Below, one piece after another: positions 39,301-41,864 of a stretch of 64,000 nt of DNA. The stretch spans positions 1,084,989 through 1,148,988 of the forward strand of contig MTMF02000009.1 of the NCBI GenBank assembly GCA_002011125.2, given 5' to 3'. The position numbers and the translations under genes were made by a program. This stretch comes from Candidatus Hydrothermarchaeum profundi (GTDB lineage: Archaea; Hydrothermarchaeota; Hydrothermarchaeia; Hydrothermarchaeales; Hydrothermarchaeaceae). Position 1 is the first letter of the stretch; the number at the start of each line of letters is the position of its first letter. The notes below the pieces were generated by a model. The model was given only the letters and a program-made list of their open reading frames with translations, had not been told where the DNA came from and ran no database searches.

Positions 39301-41864
39301 AATATGATACAAGTGACATTACTATAAAACTGGATTTCTCAGGCGTTGCTTATAGTAATATTAGCAATTTAGCGGTCTATAGATGCTCAAATTGGAGCAT
39401 AGATCTCAGGAAGTGCTATGACTCTGAGTGGACTATGCCAACCGTAACAAAACTAGACGAAGAAAATAAGATTATTGAAGTTTGGACTTCAACTCTCTCA
39501 GCATATGTGGTCGGAGAACCAGATATATCAAGAGATATAACATCACCGGAAATAACCATAACTTCCCCAGCACAAGAAACAACATCGAGTTGCTCAGCAG
39601 ATGTTGATATGAAGGGTAGCATCGAGGAAGACGTTTCTGATCTTAGTTGGGTCGAGTATAGAATTGATGGAGGAAACTGGACGAGAGCTAATATTTCCCT
39701 GGGTACAAGTATGGTGGAAGACCTTAGTTTGACATGCACAAGCAAAAAGAGCTGCGAATTCCAGTTAAATCTCACAGATCTTTCATATGGTGACCACACA
39801 GCTGAGATAAGAGCCAATAATAGCGCGGGACTCCTCTCAGATACAGAGAAGCGTACATGGAGCATTATTTACTGTGGTTCTCCCCCGGCTCCGCCACCAG
39901 CCGGAGGCGGCGGCGGTGGAGGCGGCGGAGTAGCAGCGCCTGTTGTAAATATCACTCCACTAAAAGAAATGTTGAATGAAAGCTTAGAGGAAGTAGCAAA
40001 GGAACCTAAAGTTCCATCATTTAGTGTAGAAACAAATCTTGGCAGCGTAGAGTTGTATCCAGGTGAAGAGAAATGGTATTCAATTTGGATCACTAATCAT
40101 CTCAAGAGGAATCAGTCGGCTAATCTAACTGTAGTTGGCAGAGCAGCTAAGCATATTGAGCTTTACTGGGACGGTATTAAACTCCATACTAAAGATACGA
40201 TAACAATAGATCCTCAATCAACCGAAAACGTTAGAGTGAGAGTTTATGCGTTATCAGCCGAGAAAGAGGGTATCTCTACAGCAGACATAGTGATAAAGAT
40301 AGACGGTAAAACTCACATAGTACCTGTAACGGTGAAGGTAGTTGAGAAGAAAGAGCCGTTGATGGATGTTAAGGTGGAGGCTATTACGAAGGAGCTTTCG
40401 TTGGGTAGTCCTTTGAAGTTTTATGTTTCTCTTTATAATCTTGGTTTTAAGGAGAGGTTTGATGTTCATCTGGTGTATGCGGTTAAGGAGTTGGAGACTG
40501 AGAGGGTTTTGACTAAGGTTGAGGAGGAGATGGCTATTGAGACTTCTCTTTCTTTTGTTAGGGTTATTCCGGCTGAGAACCTTAGCTTGGAGGCCGGTAG
40601 GTATTATATTGAGGCGGCGGCCTTGTATGAGAATAAGTCTGCTTCTGCCGCGGATATCTTCACGGTGTTTAAGCCTTTCTGGACTACAACCAAAAAAATA
40701 GCAATGATAGCACTCTTCCTTATCACAACCGCGGGTGCATCCGGATATAGAGCAAGGAAGTGGTATATTGCTAGAAAGCAAGCAGCTGCTAGATATCTCC
40801 ATGCTACGCAATACAAAGATCTGCCTAAAGGACCCATGTGGATTGGGAAGATAGCTGAGACTGATATAAGAGCAGAATTTGATCCTAATGACTTAAGAAC
40901 TCATATGATTGTTGCAGGCGCTACTGGATCTGGTAAATCAGTAGCAGCCTCCGTAATCGTAGAAGAGTTACTCGAACTAAAGATTCCAGTTGTGGTATTT
41001 GATCCAACGGCCCAATGGACAGGATTTGTCAGGCCCTGTAGGGATGAGAATTTCTTCAAAGTATACTCGAAGTTCGGTATGAGAAGGGAAGATGCGAAAC
41101 CCTATCGGGGCCTAATATTCGAAGTCACTGATCCTAATGTAAGAATAGATTTCAAAAAGTATATGAATCCTGGTGAGATCACGATATTCACGTTAGATAA
41201 GCTAAAGCCTGGCGAGTATGATCAAGCCGTTATGAACATAGTTGATACCATTTTCGACATGGGCTGGGAGGAGTCTACTGAGTTAAAAATGGCTATTGTA
41301 TTTGATGAGATCCATAGACTCCACGAGAAATATGGTGGTAAGGGTGGTTATATCGCCTTAGAAAAAGGAGCAAGAGAATTCAGAAAGTGGGGTATAGGCC
41401 TCATAATGGTTTCTCAAGTACTTGCGGACTTCAAGGAGGAGCTTAAGGGTAATGTATTGACGGAACTACAGCTTCATACCAAGTCGTTGAGCGACGTTGA
41501 GAGAGTAAAAGAGAAATACGGAGAAGAGTACGCCAGTAGGTTAACTAAGCTAGAAGTAGGCGTGGGGATGATGCAGAATCCAAAGTATAATGGTGGAAGG
41601 CCCTTCTTTGTACACATCCGGCCGGTTAAGCACGAAGCCCATAAGTTGCCTGATCGGGATCTCGAAACCTATAAAGAGTTTGATAATCTATTGAGCATGA
41701 TTGAGACTACTATCGAGAACCTCAAGGCAAGCGGAGTAGACACTTTCGATCTCGAGCTAGAATTCAAACTCGCTAGAGATAAATTGAAAGAAGGTAGATT
41801 TAGAATGGCCGAGATATATGCTGAATCGCTTTTAGAGAGTTTAAAAAGGTATGAAAGAAGATGA
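9357..41864 (+). CDS. Giant 10,835-residue surface protein with C-terminal cytoplasmic HerA/FtsK-like ATPase
   Basis: One uninterrupted 32.5-kb frame, roughly 1.2 MDa at 110 Da per residue. Order: signal peptide (residues 1-33, hydrophobic core VWILPFILVLTILASLM); beta-rich N-region (about 34-870); a Cys-containing beta domain (about 878-1020); about 24 tandem A-B-C Ig-like modules (about 1030-8660); further Ig/CARDB-like domains (8660-10175); a Pro/Gly hinge with nine glycines (about 10177-10195); two juxtamembrane beta domains (10210-10440); one membrane span (about 10449-10466) followed by a basic RARKWYIARK; an ATPase with Walker A GATGSGKS (10521-10528), Walker B MAIVFDE (10645-10651) and LIMVSQ; and a C-terminal helical hairpin. 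The ATPase matches the HerA/DUF87 group, whose known members pump or translocate DNA. The topology puts the modules outside and the ATPase inside. N-x-S/T sequons are very dense. It overlaps the next gene by four bases. Confidence 0.92.
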   Translation: MSNSSRERPVLSVWILPFILVLTILASLMANSQTQDANITILNPYEHPRLGGNWTIYFTTTGEGSLSIYDHSFPEEVEFVDLYKKKNSEWKVVPVTINDDLIQAYWAYSQGKVVFKVKTPKKHILEIRYGEQKVYAHNFASLSVNLNAPSRVLRGDIINISGYAMNHNLSSVYINYSLPEGFDIIFGESKKYCGGSPICWNNITINTSRVSLGEHVVKLEACSYDICESNTTKLVIENVKTVVGEPLQGRAIIGLPVEWKQDFNIWNPSLRKVYNYTLPLPLDAFDINAGSIRVIDNVLQEIDGGENLSFSVKYYTSPPLLTSEDKLLLLQDLLPDNSIDIKVYEDGVQLFSASNIDMLKELQLKVPVKAITVFQNSSVAYENVEVNVSVEGVLLKNKTKLEPIRAELSNGSLFWIIPRLENSETFYIISSYNKSQGEARVGEIVRWRLDLGKRIVEYSTPSPKILETEILENGKWSKAINIKSDVLLENVTVNSTIPEVNFTKGKKLKIKPKKSYFKVNENPEFEVEVDTNISLIWTNGTTPLFNESTDVTNETSHSVRFLDTDNNGFSDTIVWTIPYLDEQNYIIEKDSGIITAEVEDSHGVRAGVKPKVINVGGGKYKLEIPSTRAIKPGLYKLVVESNGEREELWFQWGLISINTEKAVYHPDEDVKIIMVVLDKEGHLVSGADVNLIVNPPIGRPTTYSTSDKTIVETQRGIYEAVYRASREGNYTLFASVKAQDVVSSIDSYFTVRDFYEFDILRNIPVTIDPRVGPFNSSIKVISYVGHGTLTLREYLPAVFDVNAGNAIIKEEGDTIILEWKNLTNGSKVVYKFNTPFIWPYLYMIGPVEIIYDNGTYVEARPWMLAVDPSEEICNWYEDTVSWTAFGTTNLGAIEYYNWTLDTPCPGSLDCYIANISVYIKYTDQGTGAGADPGQSYVQIANFTERNPDPSLANYSRYAAYSPDTAGGETVERWECGESTSPNTCSLSLGSGYNASDYYSVKIEVPAKYSAAVSSVKYLWCYNTSNPALVDANVTPARGGWGEIFNFTVNASDPQNSTVNISLWKSYSILDPTWILIDNYSLYPSDPPVIVNFTGRFFKQSDVDSTIYYKFNATDGSNTNETEIRSLIIEKDDIIIQHGSGNGTTVNRSDSLSNYSVNLTTIVFDTDNQTNVSDGIPGKLWITHDASLGYQVGDQEGASTLNGYLRASATDGVFNPDCNYKAGVQKWYMEITDNSYYKTNTSINYSGDNFTITILGDLSISSYNILPSATIEIGNNVTIISDVQDDCGSDIDDASVTFRIVNNTYGYDNTYSADFIPSSDDYRFNLTTNFSTIEGVYNVYINSYKEYHWNGTATTQFRLYYNPLLEDASVSASEIDVGQYLNFTVNVTDTFNDTVSIYLWTKKGIGNWTLENSTTCTDYVFQCTNCSDFVAYCYKQFSGGDAGTWSFKFNATDDKGNTRETDIGSFQVNNVTLVWNHVQGNDSLANRSGTQNTTLVLNITKQSDGSPITNEQVELWVSTEGDIEISSTKVMTNTTDSSGLVYFDFDPSCSINVGVQEWKGVMAGSAGYTNPDSWEDANLYLAVTVNGTLQNSIDEPNGDDNTTAGNIITLQGVIVDDCGNAMNITNGTGYATENIAFNLTNGGFTESCTPITLIGSNVYKCSWNTTGKPSGWYNVTFSADEDYYYGSTVTQYAPNTFFLFTPPVLEDYSVTPTSAGWGEGNFTFRVNVSDYTDYSGLTVNDTVSVHLWENPGSGWTEISPTNYACTGCDDEQFTWSKEYSCTEGGASEVGSIFYKINATDDFDGESQTETLSFTVEKDDAKIYNVTPSWNATINRSSGVTFIVQINDTDRNTPISNINEFGRIYVTIDADLGAWDSPIFSSTNATGYLNRTLTGGETGTWCTGGYKLGQGYWKAEIKDRACYKDNTTVDIPFILYGDLINTIQEPDGTQNYTKGAGSIRMNGTIIDDCSASITGSGTTVIFEISNGAYTDTCVGNPVGSYYICDWTPPQGAPLGWYNVTMTSSKSNYNNGSDTVNNAFFLRSVPRLENPSIQAGAWGQSPFNFTVTLKNDNNVTTYVYLWLYNASSGWNLEDTRICTDSECYSYQANFSRNFSKDEVGSWQYKFNATDISGATNNTLSPSSFEVLKDDVIVSYIAGDGVEVNRSSGSVILRVQINDTIRGNIVVDEGTSCAFWIEKDGVNYASALINTTDSLGYCTYYFTPGNDYGAGEQNWTAGTYNDPYYNNNNLSVAKYLIIYGDLSANISDPGDSNIGDLITIRGRVIDDNSSEVVGANVIFELRREPTDSWEICGVTYNETGSNAGWYNCTWNSTGKTAGSWDVRMKVSKSYHNPNETIEIDLFNLISQPPSGTGLSVTPPVGGWGETFTYNVSVSDPENDNVTCKLWVNTSGSWELKGSQIQTAPYNCSIQVSDYTTLDINSNYSFKFELNDSNNLVNTSLAYGEIEKDDTSLDILVNDEDAIRGQTIVFSGVLTDTDNGNPISGAAINLTKDGEYVPYSNTTNSTGGYVIYYTISSSEAFGGHNFSVIYEGSSSLKGSISSNISVNISPSLTLLDLTTDDNKGWGETWNFKVNVTSDPAAPSVTIWLQYNRSGSWVNINYTECADCTTTTTKIITSNWSRDDSNLTRYYRFYANDSNQNNATTPSGNVNIQKDDIVIQGEGGVGATINRSNSINLSSRVIDLDTGAYEVDINTTSAFSTWITADGENYTEVSEEKNETHFYYTFTPTCGGQYQLGTQKWKMNVSNAAYFKDNESAEYTITILGSLSNILIQPNGSTNYTIGDTIILRGNVSDDCGNAVTGATVSFKLETNGATYLCEGASVSDEGNGWYNCSWDSSGKLNGTWYNVTIIASKTNYWNGSDSIANAFYLSTRPVLEDVLVSPPTGGWGKSPYYYTVNVTDTDGNNVTIRFYLRNETGEWILRNSTSCVNCNDYIVNFSWSYSYTDVGTWFFKFNATDESGSTATTSGEENHTISKDDILVSYLAGDGVEVNRSGNDYVNLSTFITDTERNVNVTDASVKIWVTTDGTIFDNGTTVTPEGNYYVFQFNPPGAPSCNYSAGVQKWKMNITGDPRYLDNTSQEFSVKIYADMDIAILEPNSEDITIGDSITIIGNVTDDCGVPVTDASVFFNITRNGAYVGNCTATHVGGGNYSCSWDSTGKTEGWYNVTMISERSYYYNKTSLKSNAFRLVGAPKLDNPSYSTSSGGNGWGATYNYTITVTDTEEDTVTVYFWIKKAGGTWAYQGNQTCTNCSGYVMSFLKNFTCNDQGTWFFKFNATDQGGNTNTTSESDNYHNVEKDRVSFTHVSGNGTEATTVIPTTFKLYLGDIDKGEAVADGTEVIFNVTYDGTNYFEYGPNLTQGGNVSYSFLPNMSFTSGWQSWTGQHIEDSCYLYNISSIYVVNVTLKYPPYIENGTVSGVTGGVSKGWGETWNFSVWVKDVDDAVTVTLWKTDLSGYVEDSNWENISQQVYTDIGNWQQLNFSPIFTPSDMGTWYYKFNATDEATNTNSTQRSLNSNFTITKEGIIFEYDASWAENNESIPANRSGTQSKELLILVKDINGTPLSNFNVTFQIERKGEGTNTWWDYDVVTNSSGYANLSFDPTCDNASTVGVDERFEVGKQKWRVKVVGLSDYNDSYSDEYNLTIWGDTRIYFDYPLNQTYTLPNRVPFEGRIFDDCGESLPNAEVEFWALGATHYLCGNTSSGDAYEPVPGLYRCRNEGEDGWKTSDKPTGYYNATWNITLSYYYINNSISGRIVPITDNLTLAKSPGWFELTISANAPDLSEADVEPRRDGWGVKRNFSVKVTNQNGDVMNISLWYQPPAQAEILLAYTGNVTSNGSDIIYFRDISFDSSLSGQVMKFKFYASDNDGDSYTGAGDYNASGDATLADNEFYLEKDDVVIEYVSGNETTVSSSGVVGEPLTLRIYDSDRKTYNIAPSATVIFNVTVDGENYTTVNTSTTNDTGYAEGTFTATSPPFPAGVSKQKWVGYIPNSDSYYKYTLSNIYNVTIDINNPPDMTDEKVNGVTEGASEGWGFVFNFSVKVRDDKNATTNISLWVDTANTADYELINYTICDACGSAGWVTINLSAKFTASDIGSASYYFKAVDNTSNENVTSAHTFTIEEDEVTFEVDPNSNGTNIIVNRSANAQPLNLTVRLRDENGSYLGGGISNTLTISKVGVYPGATWDSGRTVITNASGYAVYEFTPTCDNESTSLVDEEYEVGLHSWYIKVDDSESLYQPNQSDYYTFKVMGTLMNTIDEPKGNVTYDAGEIILIQGFIENYCGEPITTDVSNVWYNLTNGPYEYSCTNVTRTGANVYKCEWDSTGAQAGCYNVTMHSSMENYYDNETTKLAGTTFCLETPPSLQYANVSPREDGWGKNFTFSVNASDNEGDNVTVNLSYAIGSKSSAWYQILPSKTFTAGLNQTRLEWNKSYSCSEVGKTLFFKFYAIDTQGFTDETTASSYYIDGSDSFSITKDDVQILYSGGNNSEVNRSGNDTARLVLRVFDVDSNSYVNSTPTNVYFNVTIDGENFTRAYDTSGVSYATTNSTGHVVFDFNATCEHQVGQQKWIGYISGDSCYLNQVSSDYVLTVIGDLTTEINTGRANKSYYQNEDVDLWFEVRDECGSLIPGATLDVLVYYNSTLNYSCSPVTDHNNGTYNCTWQTANTTDYPTGAWKVRVISSKLPNYNNGSDIKTEAILLSSALNSAPELSNAVVEPNGWGGLTNYSVTVFDVDGDDVNVSLYENKSGSWVYIGSEICSTCSSSTQINFSVSHNWTDVGTMFYKFTAFDGTIETELIPASYQILKDNVSFLGVDGEASVNRSGTQTATLNFSVYDITNNSYVADYGKPEANCSVWMTKDYSSYYLSNISVTSNSLCTVEFDPDESYEVGVQYWKGGVYNDKYYADKNTSNRTILIIGDLYNAITTPDGDSYNIGQTVTIRFNVTDDAGKNLTGLTSQNFTISLEHNGNVYSCTDIVEEGNGWYNCTWNSTGAESGNYNITIISSATYYNNGSTIKENAFFIQAAPILENETVDPETKYWGSYFTFNVTLTDDDDTVTVRLWHRRNGTTTWYKINETTCVDCVGAVISFTRLYSSTEIDTWEWKFNATDGVSDVETTTKNLTVTKRNVTITLVYGDGGVVYRNGTDSLSLILQVKDAVDGSVLPISAGGGGFYVTTDYNNWGTRIDAPTNSSYLTTPPGEFDPDCTYLTGNQKWKGVYDGTSKYYSKETQNYTLNIYSSLSNTILEPLNSQPVQKGQSLLIKGYVEDECGGVEGASVTFDPYIGSTSYAALCASPAPEEGGGNYTCNLDTSLIDDADLGYYNITITSSKGAPYNYTTDVETEVNAFKLGFRPELVNSSVSPSSDGWGSNFTFSVRFRDREGDQGNITLWIAYNESGPWYPIVSRSETNSLWTTLTDIESFTKENFTSALNGVVYFKYNVSDSNGFTNETGVKNFALERDNVTISFVEGSGSVNRLGSNTITLKVRVNDTDAGNVPVGASVKGRIYTDVEYNDTTTDNDGYLYYILDPSCEPLYSAGPHTWVGGTFNDTYYDDENSSQSTFNVTGQLYNNLLEPLLGASFNVNDNITIRFYVSTDCSAEGNQTIDNATIELIHNQSGYTSSCSVITEEAPGVYNCTWDTSGKLEGNWSIRINSSKQYFNNASTLWVNHLMLDNNPPNATLANQTVEVVPAQGPWGISYAYRVNISDPEGDNVSCILYANTNGTWVMRGSVTVEGGSGVCTIILPNSTFNKADYYYNYSGNNVKFYFAIDDGQSGEAFNTTIVYSPSFEKDDVVVTYGGLGNDTYLVRNSDNQILRLRINDTDAGIPANNANGTIWITNVSGIWIPIGSNTTDNNGYLSINFTPDCSYSIGKQNWTGGTDGDLYYVNRNTTDNLVITIMGGLSSNAWSLNESHSLDSNFTRGEENITIRANITDECSALVSSANVEFTLSQGSQNYTCNVVEEASQVGYYNCTISTNDTWSAGWYNLTVTSSKSNYQMDSNLIENFLFIETKPKLTEPNVTTSNGSNVGGYSEIFNFTVKLTDEDLDEVTVYFWYKKVGDNWTLLGTEQASGIGVVVYKTLTQKPLGNYLAKFNATDPRGYINETETVNFTIEGDDVNFIALEGNGSSVVRTSGSVNLTVRVTDLDTDPESVVDAFTQGKIWVTTDAELNIWDSGISAQTYPDSDGVLRTLSDEQITFSPDCNYKVGIQKWKAGLTDTGDKYKEQNSSEWLVTITSSLNANITYPINKTFLRGDSILVNGTVGDECTTSVEGANVTFNLTHMSTGDNLTCQAQDDGEGNYSCTISTTGLSDIWLGYYSITMIVEKPHYTSAYDFENRSLFLASAPVIDSATLTLPKGKVSEAKWGDGIYQWDINIIDNDQDNVTVELWKKIGSGNWVKINSTVSVYPARTISFKHYLNCSDIGTNYWKVNVTDIWGYTATTDGTDNFGVDKDDTTAVQVTPDGVEVNRSDTEPGNTLIITYRIWDSSKGDYAEGANGFFNITYDGVNQTPNRYNTSDSNGYVRFYFNPENNFSVGPQTWRGGVINDGCYYDSNVLERTLYINGTLTLNLTQPANGSVFAVNDNITIRLNISSDGSEVPSDAVVTIQLIDKNNNVESCTPVLNEGGENASWFNCTWDTTAHVGGAWDILVNASKSYFNFNSTLFIDWFNLTNTPPSTANINVTPSIGGWGRNFTFTIDVDDTQNDDVTCTLYTNTTGVWIERGNDTVYGGHGTCTVTVSPFLGNGFNYSDVGNDNYFKFRVDDKTEGNVFEVNSSGPIIEKDTIQLIYIQGDNSEVNRSNSQTTTFVLFVNDTDKGIGVQDPNVSVKFNVTTDGSSYNFDGENYTNSSGYVIYYFDPGDIYNIGIQNWTAYVVNDLAYKNAVLGVYTTTILGDLNYQIEEPQGSRILRGNNVTIRLNITDDRSTPQLVPNAAVKIILTSNLTGQSFVCNVNNETGANAGYYNCTFETNSTVPAGAYNITVEASKSYYNNISEDVPYIAGVSSFFLETKPHIENPVLITTTANGSLGDGGWGEDYNFSVYVYDYDMDTLTVKLWINLSTGWTQKGTTLVDGNGTVSFIFNDVDTINKDEVGDRSFYFWVSDSIYNNQTDYQNFTVGKDDVSFTLISGNSTFNRSTPGDYFLNVSIYDSDLGVKMESGITTNFWYTKDGSTFVRSPNEFTDSNGEAKTKITISCGGGFSVGPQYWFNEFSGGAYYKHVNSTIYTYTVVTEPLTAVIETPNNEEPHLRGASDPINISVKVTDDCGGVENASLVINILGPSIKECTNIVNISGGYYNCTVSDTSTYSYGIYNVTSNVTKAFYNGTYVISESAFAIASAPGLPTIWADTPQTPYYTDNSWGETWRFYARVEDADGGDVNVTLWSNKSGAWELVNSTMCYSCYGGDIYFYENNLFTGDDIGKQYFKFNVTDQYNYTTESLDNVTVNPDDLEINIISGFSETVNREGNDTALFVIRIKDKDRTKALGIDVYLGEGRSGMFWVTTSGIENGPVDSGTSNTTESNGYLRLNFDPDSNIHGVGLQYWDGGIIGDPWYTSRNLSQDKGQKYEVTIIGQLKNNITNPTYGTNITVGSLVDINVSIFTDNSTQDYQENTSVVIKVKSSTGSWINCEPVISEGDGKYTCTWDTTGLEGGNWSILVNSSKQYYNDNATIFWNWTYLKNTPPNATGLKVSPSTGGWGENFTFSVNVTDAQNDTVTCTLYTSNDNGATWILRGNDTVIDTYPGPAICSVQVSPYFGNGFNSSDIGKNHTYKFEIKDTTIGNEFNVSPVSGPQIEPDDVTIVYVWNSSDIVNRDTGNIDFILKVYDNDLKNYAEGANITIWITTDGSNYSGNSSLTNSSGDILISFDPSCDYTAGVQYWFGNITDWRFKSANTSIYLLTIIGSLDNPFTQLTTPNVGSEFLRGENISFSGSVYDDCSNIVNDANVSFISTHTSSGNEYLCQATYNNTDQVYKCTRNTSGMEARYYNVTMNISKAYYDDYAITYENRFYIITEPEFSGISVNPTQGGWGEVFSFTVNITDDDLDNVTLWLYARRYGTAEWNNLNSTSIVGALNETVTLTASRFDSVTYNAWQGPDNETWEFVFRARDNSSRNNDLYSSTVNFTIEQDDVRFEIVSGDGESIWRNGTDTERLVVRAIDADTNQPLPASMSINFSITVNGTDFETSFKNITNSSGYAVYEFSPTCSYTTGIQYWKVTSDNNQYYKNSESDNYTIILYGNLSSTIELPDISVPGYKAYAYLRGTDVPISGLLEDDCGNPVENATVTYTIEKGNPVKIAPGASVGLGYYNYTWTESGGKPYGYYNITMSSSKDYYASNTTKKENAFYLADDPYLGTPALTVEDDYGWGEDFTFSVPLEDWDGDIVNVTLLKKKEGENWTVIDSKNATTSTVQFIESFTPDDMGLNYYKINATDPWGFSTESTIKNFTIIEDDIAVYINEGGGKDVNRKTGSQLLEGWFKDIDTGQGVPDGVEGKIWVTLDGSTYTLEFTCNTTTKNSIPGYCGVYYTPPCSSEVGTQYWKVGVTDSRYKSVNASDSITVKGQLNTTVVSPDDGIILNRGTTEVLLNATVWDECGNEKTYEQNLEVRWYNSTSTVSSNLLVTGNNVTWQVPDNYELGPETIYADAGNLPNYNNANTNCEAYCGNVSVDIYGWSQLYSIAPVNGTILQAWEGREDIRCVVKDPDLEWPGWIVGYPVEFFKDGISVWNDTTDDNGEAIWGRLIASEGWYLAEESYGWHNITCRIKDNASKFYNVSVSEISSLIFVNRTLVLDDFSANPATIYRNDSFSPNESVISVTLIDSDATIGGEENATVFFYNHTMDYIGECKTDSSGTCSIIFNPSDTIAPGIYDIYMNATSSDPKVANLSISKISLTVLGKLNVNITSPEPRTYTKYSSIPLTAIITSENGDQITDAYVAWYNSSGDIIAVGNGSETWSTGSLAVQKTGEQVITANASKDYYDSNSGVVTIVIGGEAKVEYLAPKSDTNYPDPISISCLVKDVTYDTGIENYTVDFWKSYSGEEYTYLSTEKTNSSGIANYTWVPPKKGTVTFRCNITSESNYTVNSTRGDNVSSFTITIRDIKPPTISSVVIYPNQSFEAYTTVNISANITDDSGIENAWVRIITPNESVVIIDMQNVSSIYSAQYDPPVDGRYKVEIHAVDLPPDSNENMVYSYIYVWGKANATLNNTPISVNLWNVFYNKGETFELSLNFTNYGNGTAYAVNITYNDTDPEVDLEFIPDSWECGNVNKSESCAINVNVTIPSATTQRTIIVQANATWRNPDRTINISTVTTAAVVKDNRVIEFAVIPDMPFITPHGTISSTSIVLLSSGNANVGKTNVSARDGDEINKLHDYCPDCKVRIENEKIYYISSLPWGTNKTMLLTVEVPTYQPPGTYITHVWAEPENAASIQFPLTIEIPGNASWQVSPNDLGNTTSFVPLPGQYTEGKIGDIVITNIGNVRIDYSASTPSISDMNGTTIQAIFTDTGTSENYAYPGNSIVLEVNYSIPYTAEMGTYCDNIRIDVTNAESVPPEEAEPTWIYIPFCLEVTEPKTYWNHTPEVISAEVLHGTSGYLANVTIVNTGNTPAIIHVSTNGSISTNITNISLEVGESISVPLNYSVNYTTQRIYDISYLITDNETVNITRYTIVNLTVHPYSFEITYPTEADRAVNKVAGEILTILVNATYGMPISSGMKFTVEISNETETIIFNDSEVNSSYDPDTGLWAINVTIPELGDPSAPERVASINVSANYTDIGFVLSDYEQNALVYKDTVKPILFVSVTPWFGLINDTINLSVMATDAGGINKISGNVTIENETYDLNLTYTGNYENTYTYEGNFNNTRRSGIYHVSIVAWDTSNNSEIIETDFGIYSPISIGGVVEGANDTIVNANFTLYEAGYYGDSSRILYNISSNESGYNETIANTTYDVGIRVYKHEVIFKGITADILSRAIKVDRISENISISNPPAIGYAGLAIEAEYDTSDITIKLDFSGVAYSNISNLAVYRCSNWSIDLRKCYDSEWTMPTVTKLDEENKIIEVWTSTLSAYVVGEPDISRDITSPEITITSPAQETTSSCSADVDMKGSIEEDVSDLSWVEYRIDGGNWTRANISLGTSMVEDLSLTCTSKKSCEFQLNLTDLSYGDHTAEIRANNSAGLLSDTEKRTWSIIYCGSPPAPPPAGGGGGGGGGVAAPVVNITPLKEMLNESLEEVAKEPKVPSFSVETNLGSVELYPGEEKWYSIWITNHLKRNQSANLTVVGRAAKHIELYWDGIKLHTKDTITIDPQSTENVRVRVYALSAEKEGISTADIVIKIDGKTHIVPVTVKVVEKKEPLMDVKVEAITKELSLGSPLKFYVSLYNLGFKERFDVHLVYAVKELETERVLTKVEEEMAIETSLSFVRVIPAENLSLEAGRYYIEAAALYENKSASAADIFTVFKPFWTTTKKIAMIALFLITTAGASGYRARKWYIARKQAAARYLHATQYKDLPKGPMWIGKIAETDIRAEFDPNDLRTHMIVAGATGSGKSVAASVIVEELLELKIPVVVFDPTAQWTGFVRPCRDENFFKVYSKFGMRREDAKPYRGLIFEVTDPNVRIDFKKYMNPGEITIFTLDKLKPGEYDQAVMNIVDTIFDMGWEESTELKMAIVFDEIHRLHEKYGGKGGYIALEKGAREFRKWGIGLIMVSQVLADFKEELKGNVLTELQLHTKSLSDVERVKEKYGEEYASRLTKLEVGVGMMQNPKYNGGRPFFVHIRPVKHEAHKLPDRDLETYKEFDNLLSMIETTIENLKASGVDTFDLELEFKLARDKLKEGRFRMAEIYAESLLESLKRYERR
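12440..35340 (+). repeat. Array of about 24 three-domain (A-B-C) protein modules
   Basis: Protein-level repeats of about 320-340 residues (970-1030 bp). Domain A opens with a G-W-G motif then F-x-F-x-V-x-V-x-D and ends K-F-N-A-T-D. An E-K-D-D linker leads to domain B (N-R-S sequon; F-x-P-x-C; Q-K-W). Domain C has D-D-C-G and a G-W-Y-N-C-T-W end. Approximate domain A markers: 12470, 13480, 14500, 15520, 16480, 17090, 18050, 19020, 19670, 20770, 21480, 22510, 23540, 24490, 25470, 26450, 27460, 28470, 29430, 30460, 31430, 32430, 33420, 34430. The short intervals after 16480, 19020 and 20770 lack domain C. Nucleotide identity between copies is mostly low, so the array is old. Confidence 0.85.
39881..39933 (+). 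other. Pro/Gly hinge in the giant protein
   Basis: GC-rich codons encode SPPAPPPAG followed by a run of glycines, separating the distal Ig-like rod from the membrane-proximal domains. A similar hinge of prolines and glycines lies at about 1340-1390 (minus strand) in the 1963-residue surface protein. It probably acts as a flexible joint or proteolysis-resistant linker. Confidence 0.7.
40353..40703 (+). repeat. 351-bp perfect direct repeat, copy 1 (inside the giant gene)
   Basis: Identical base for base to 42251-42601, an offset of 1898 bp. It encodes the domain from PLMDVKVEAITKEL to the first membrane residues TTKKIA. Its codon use breaks from both flanks: Glu is always GAG (15 of 15) and Lys is AAG until the last two codons, whereas neighbouring sequence mixes GAA/GAG and AAA/AAG and favours ATA and AGA. 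Confidence 0.95.

Noticed and set aside
9357-41864. Many open frames on the minus strand and shifted plus-strand frames inside the giant gene
   Set aside because: They have no start context, no family and mirror the low-stop composition of the giant gene. They are shadows.
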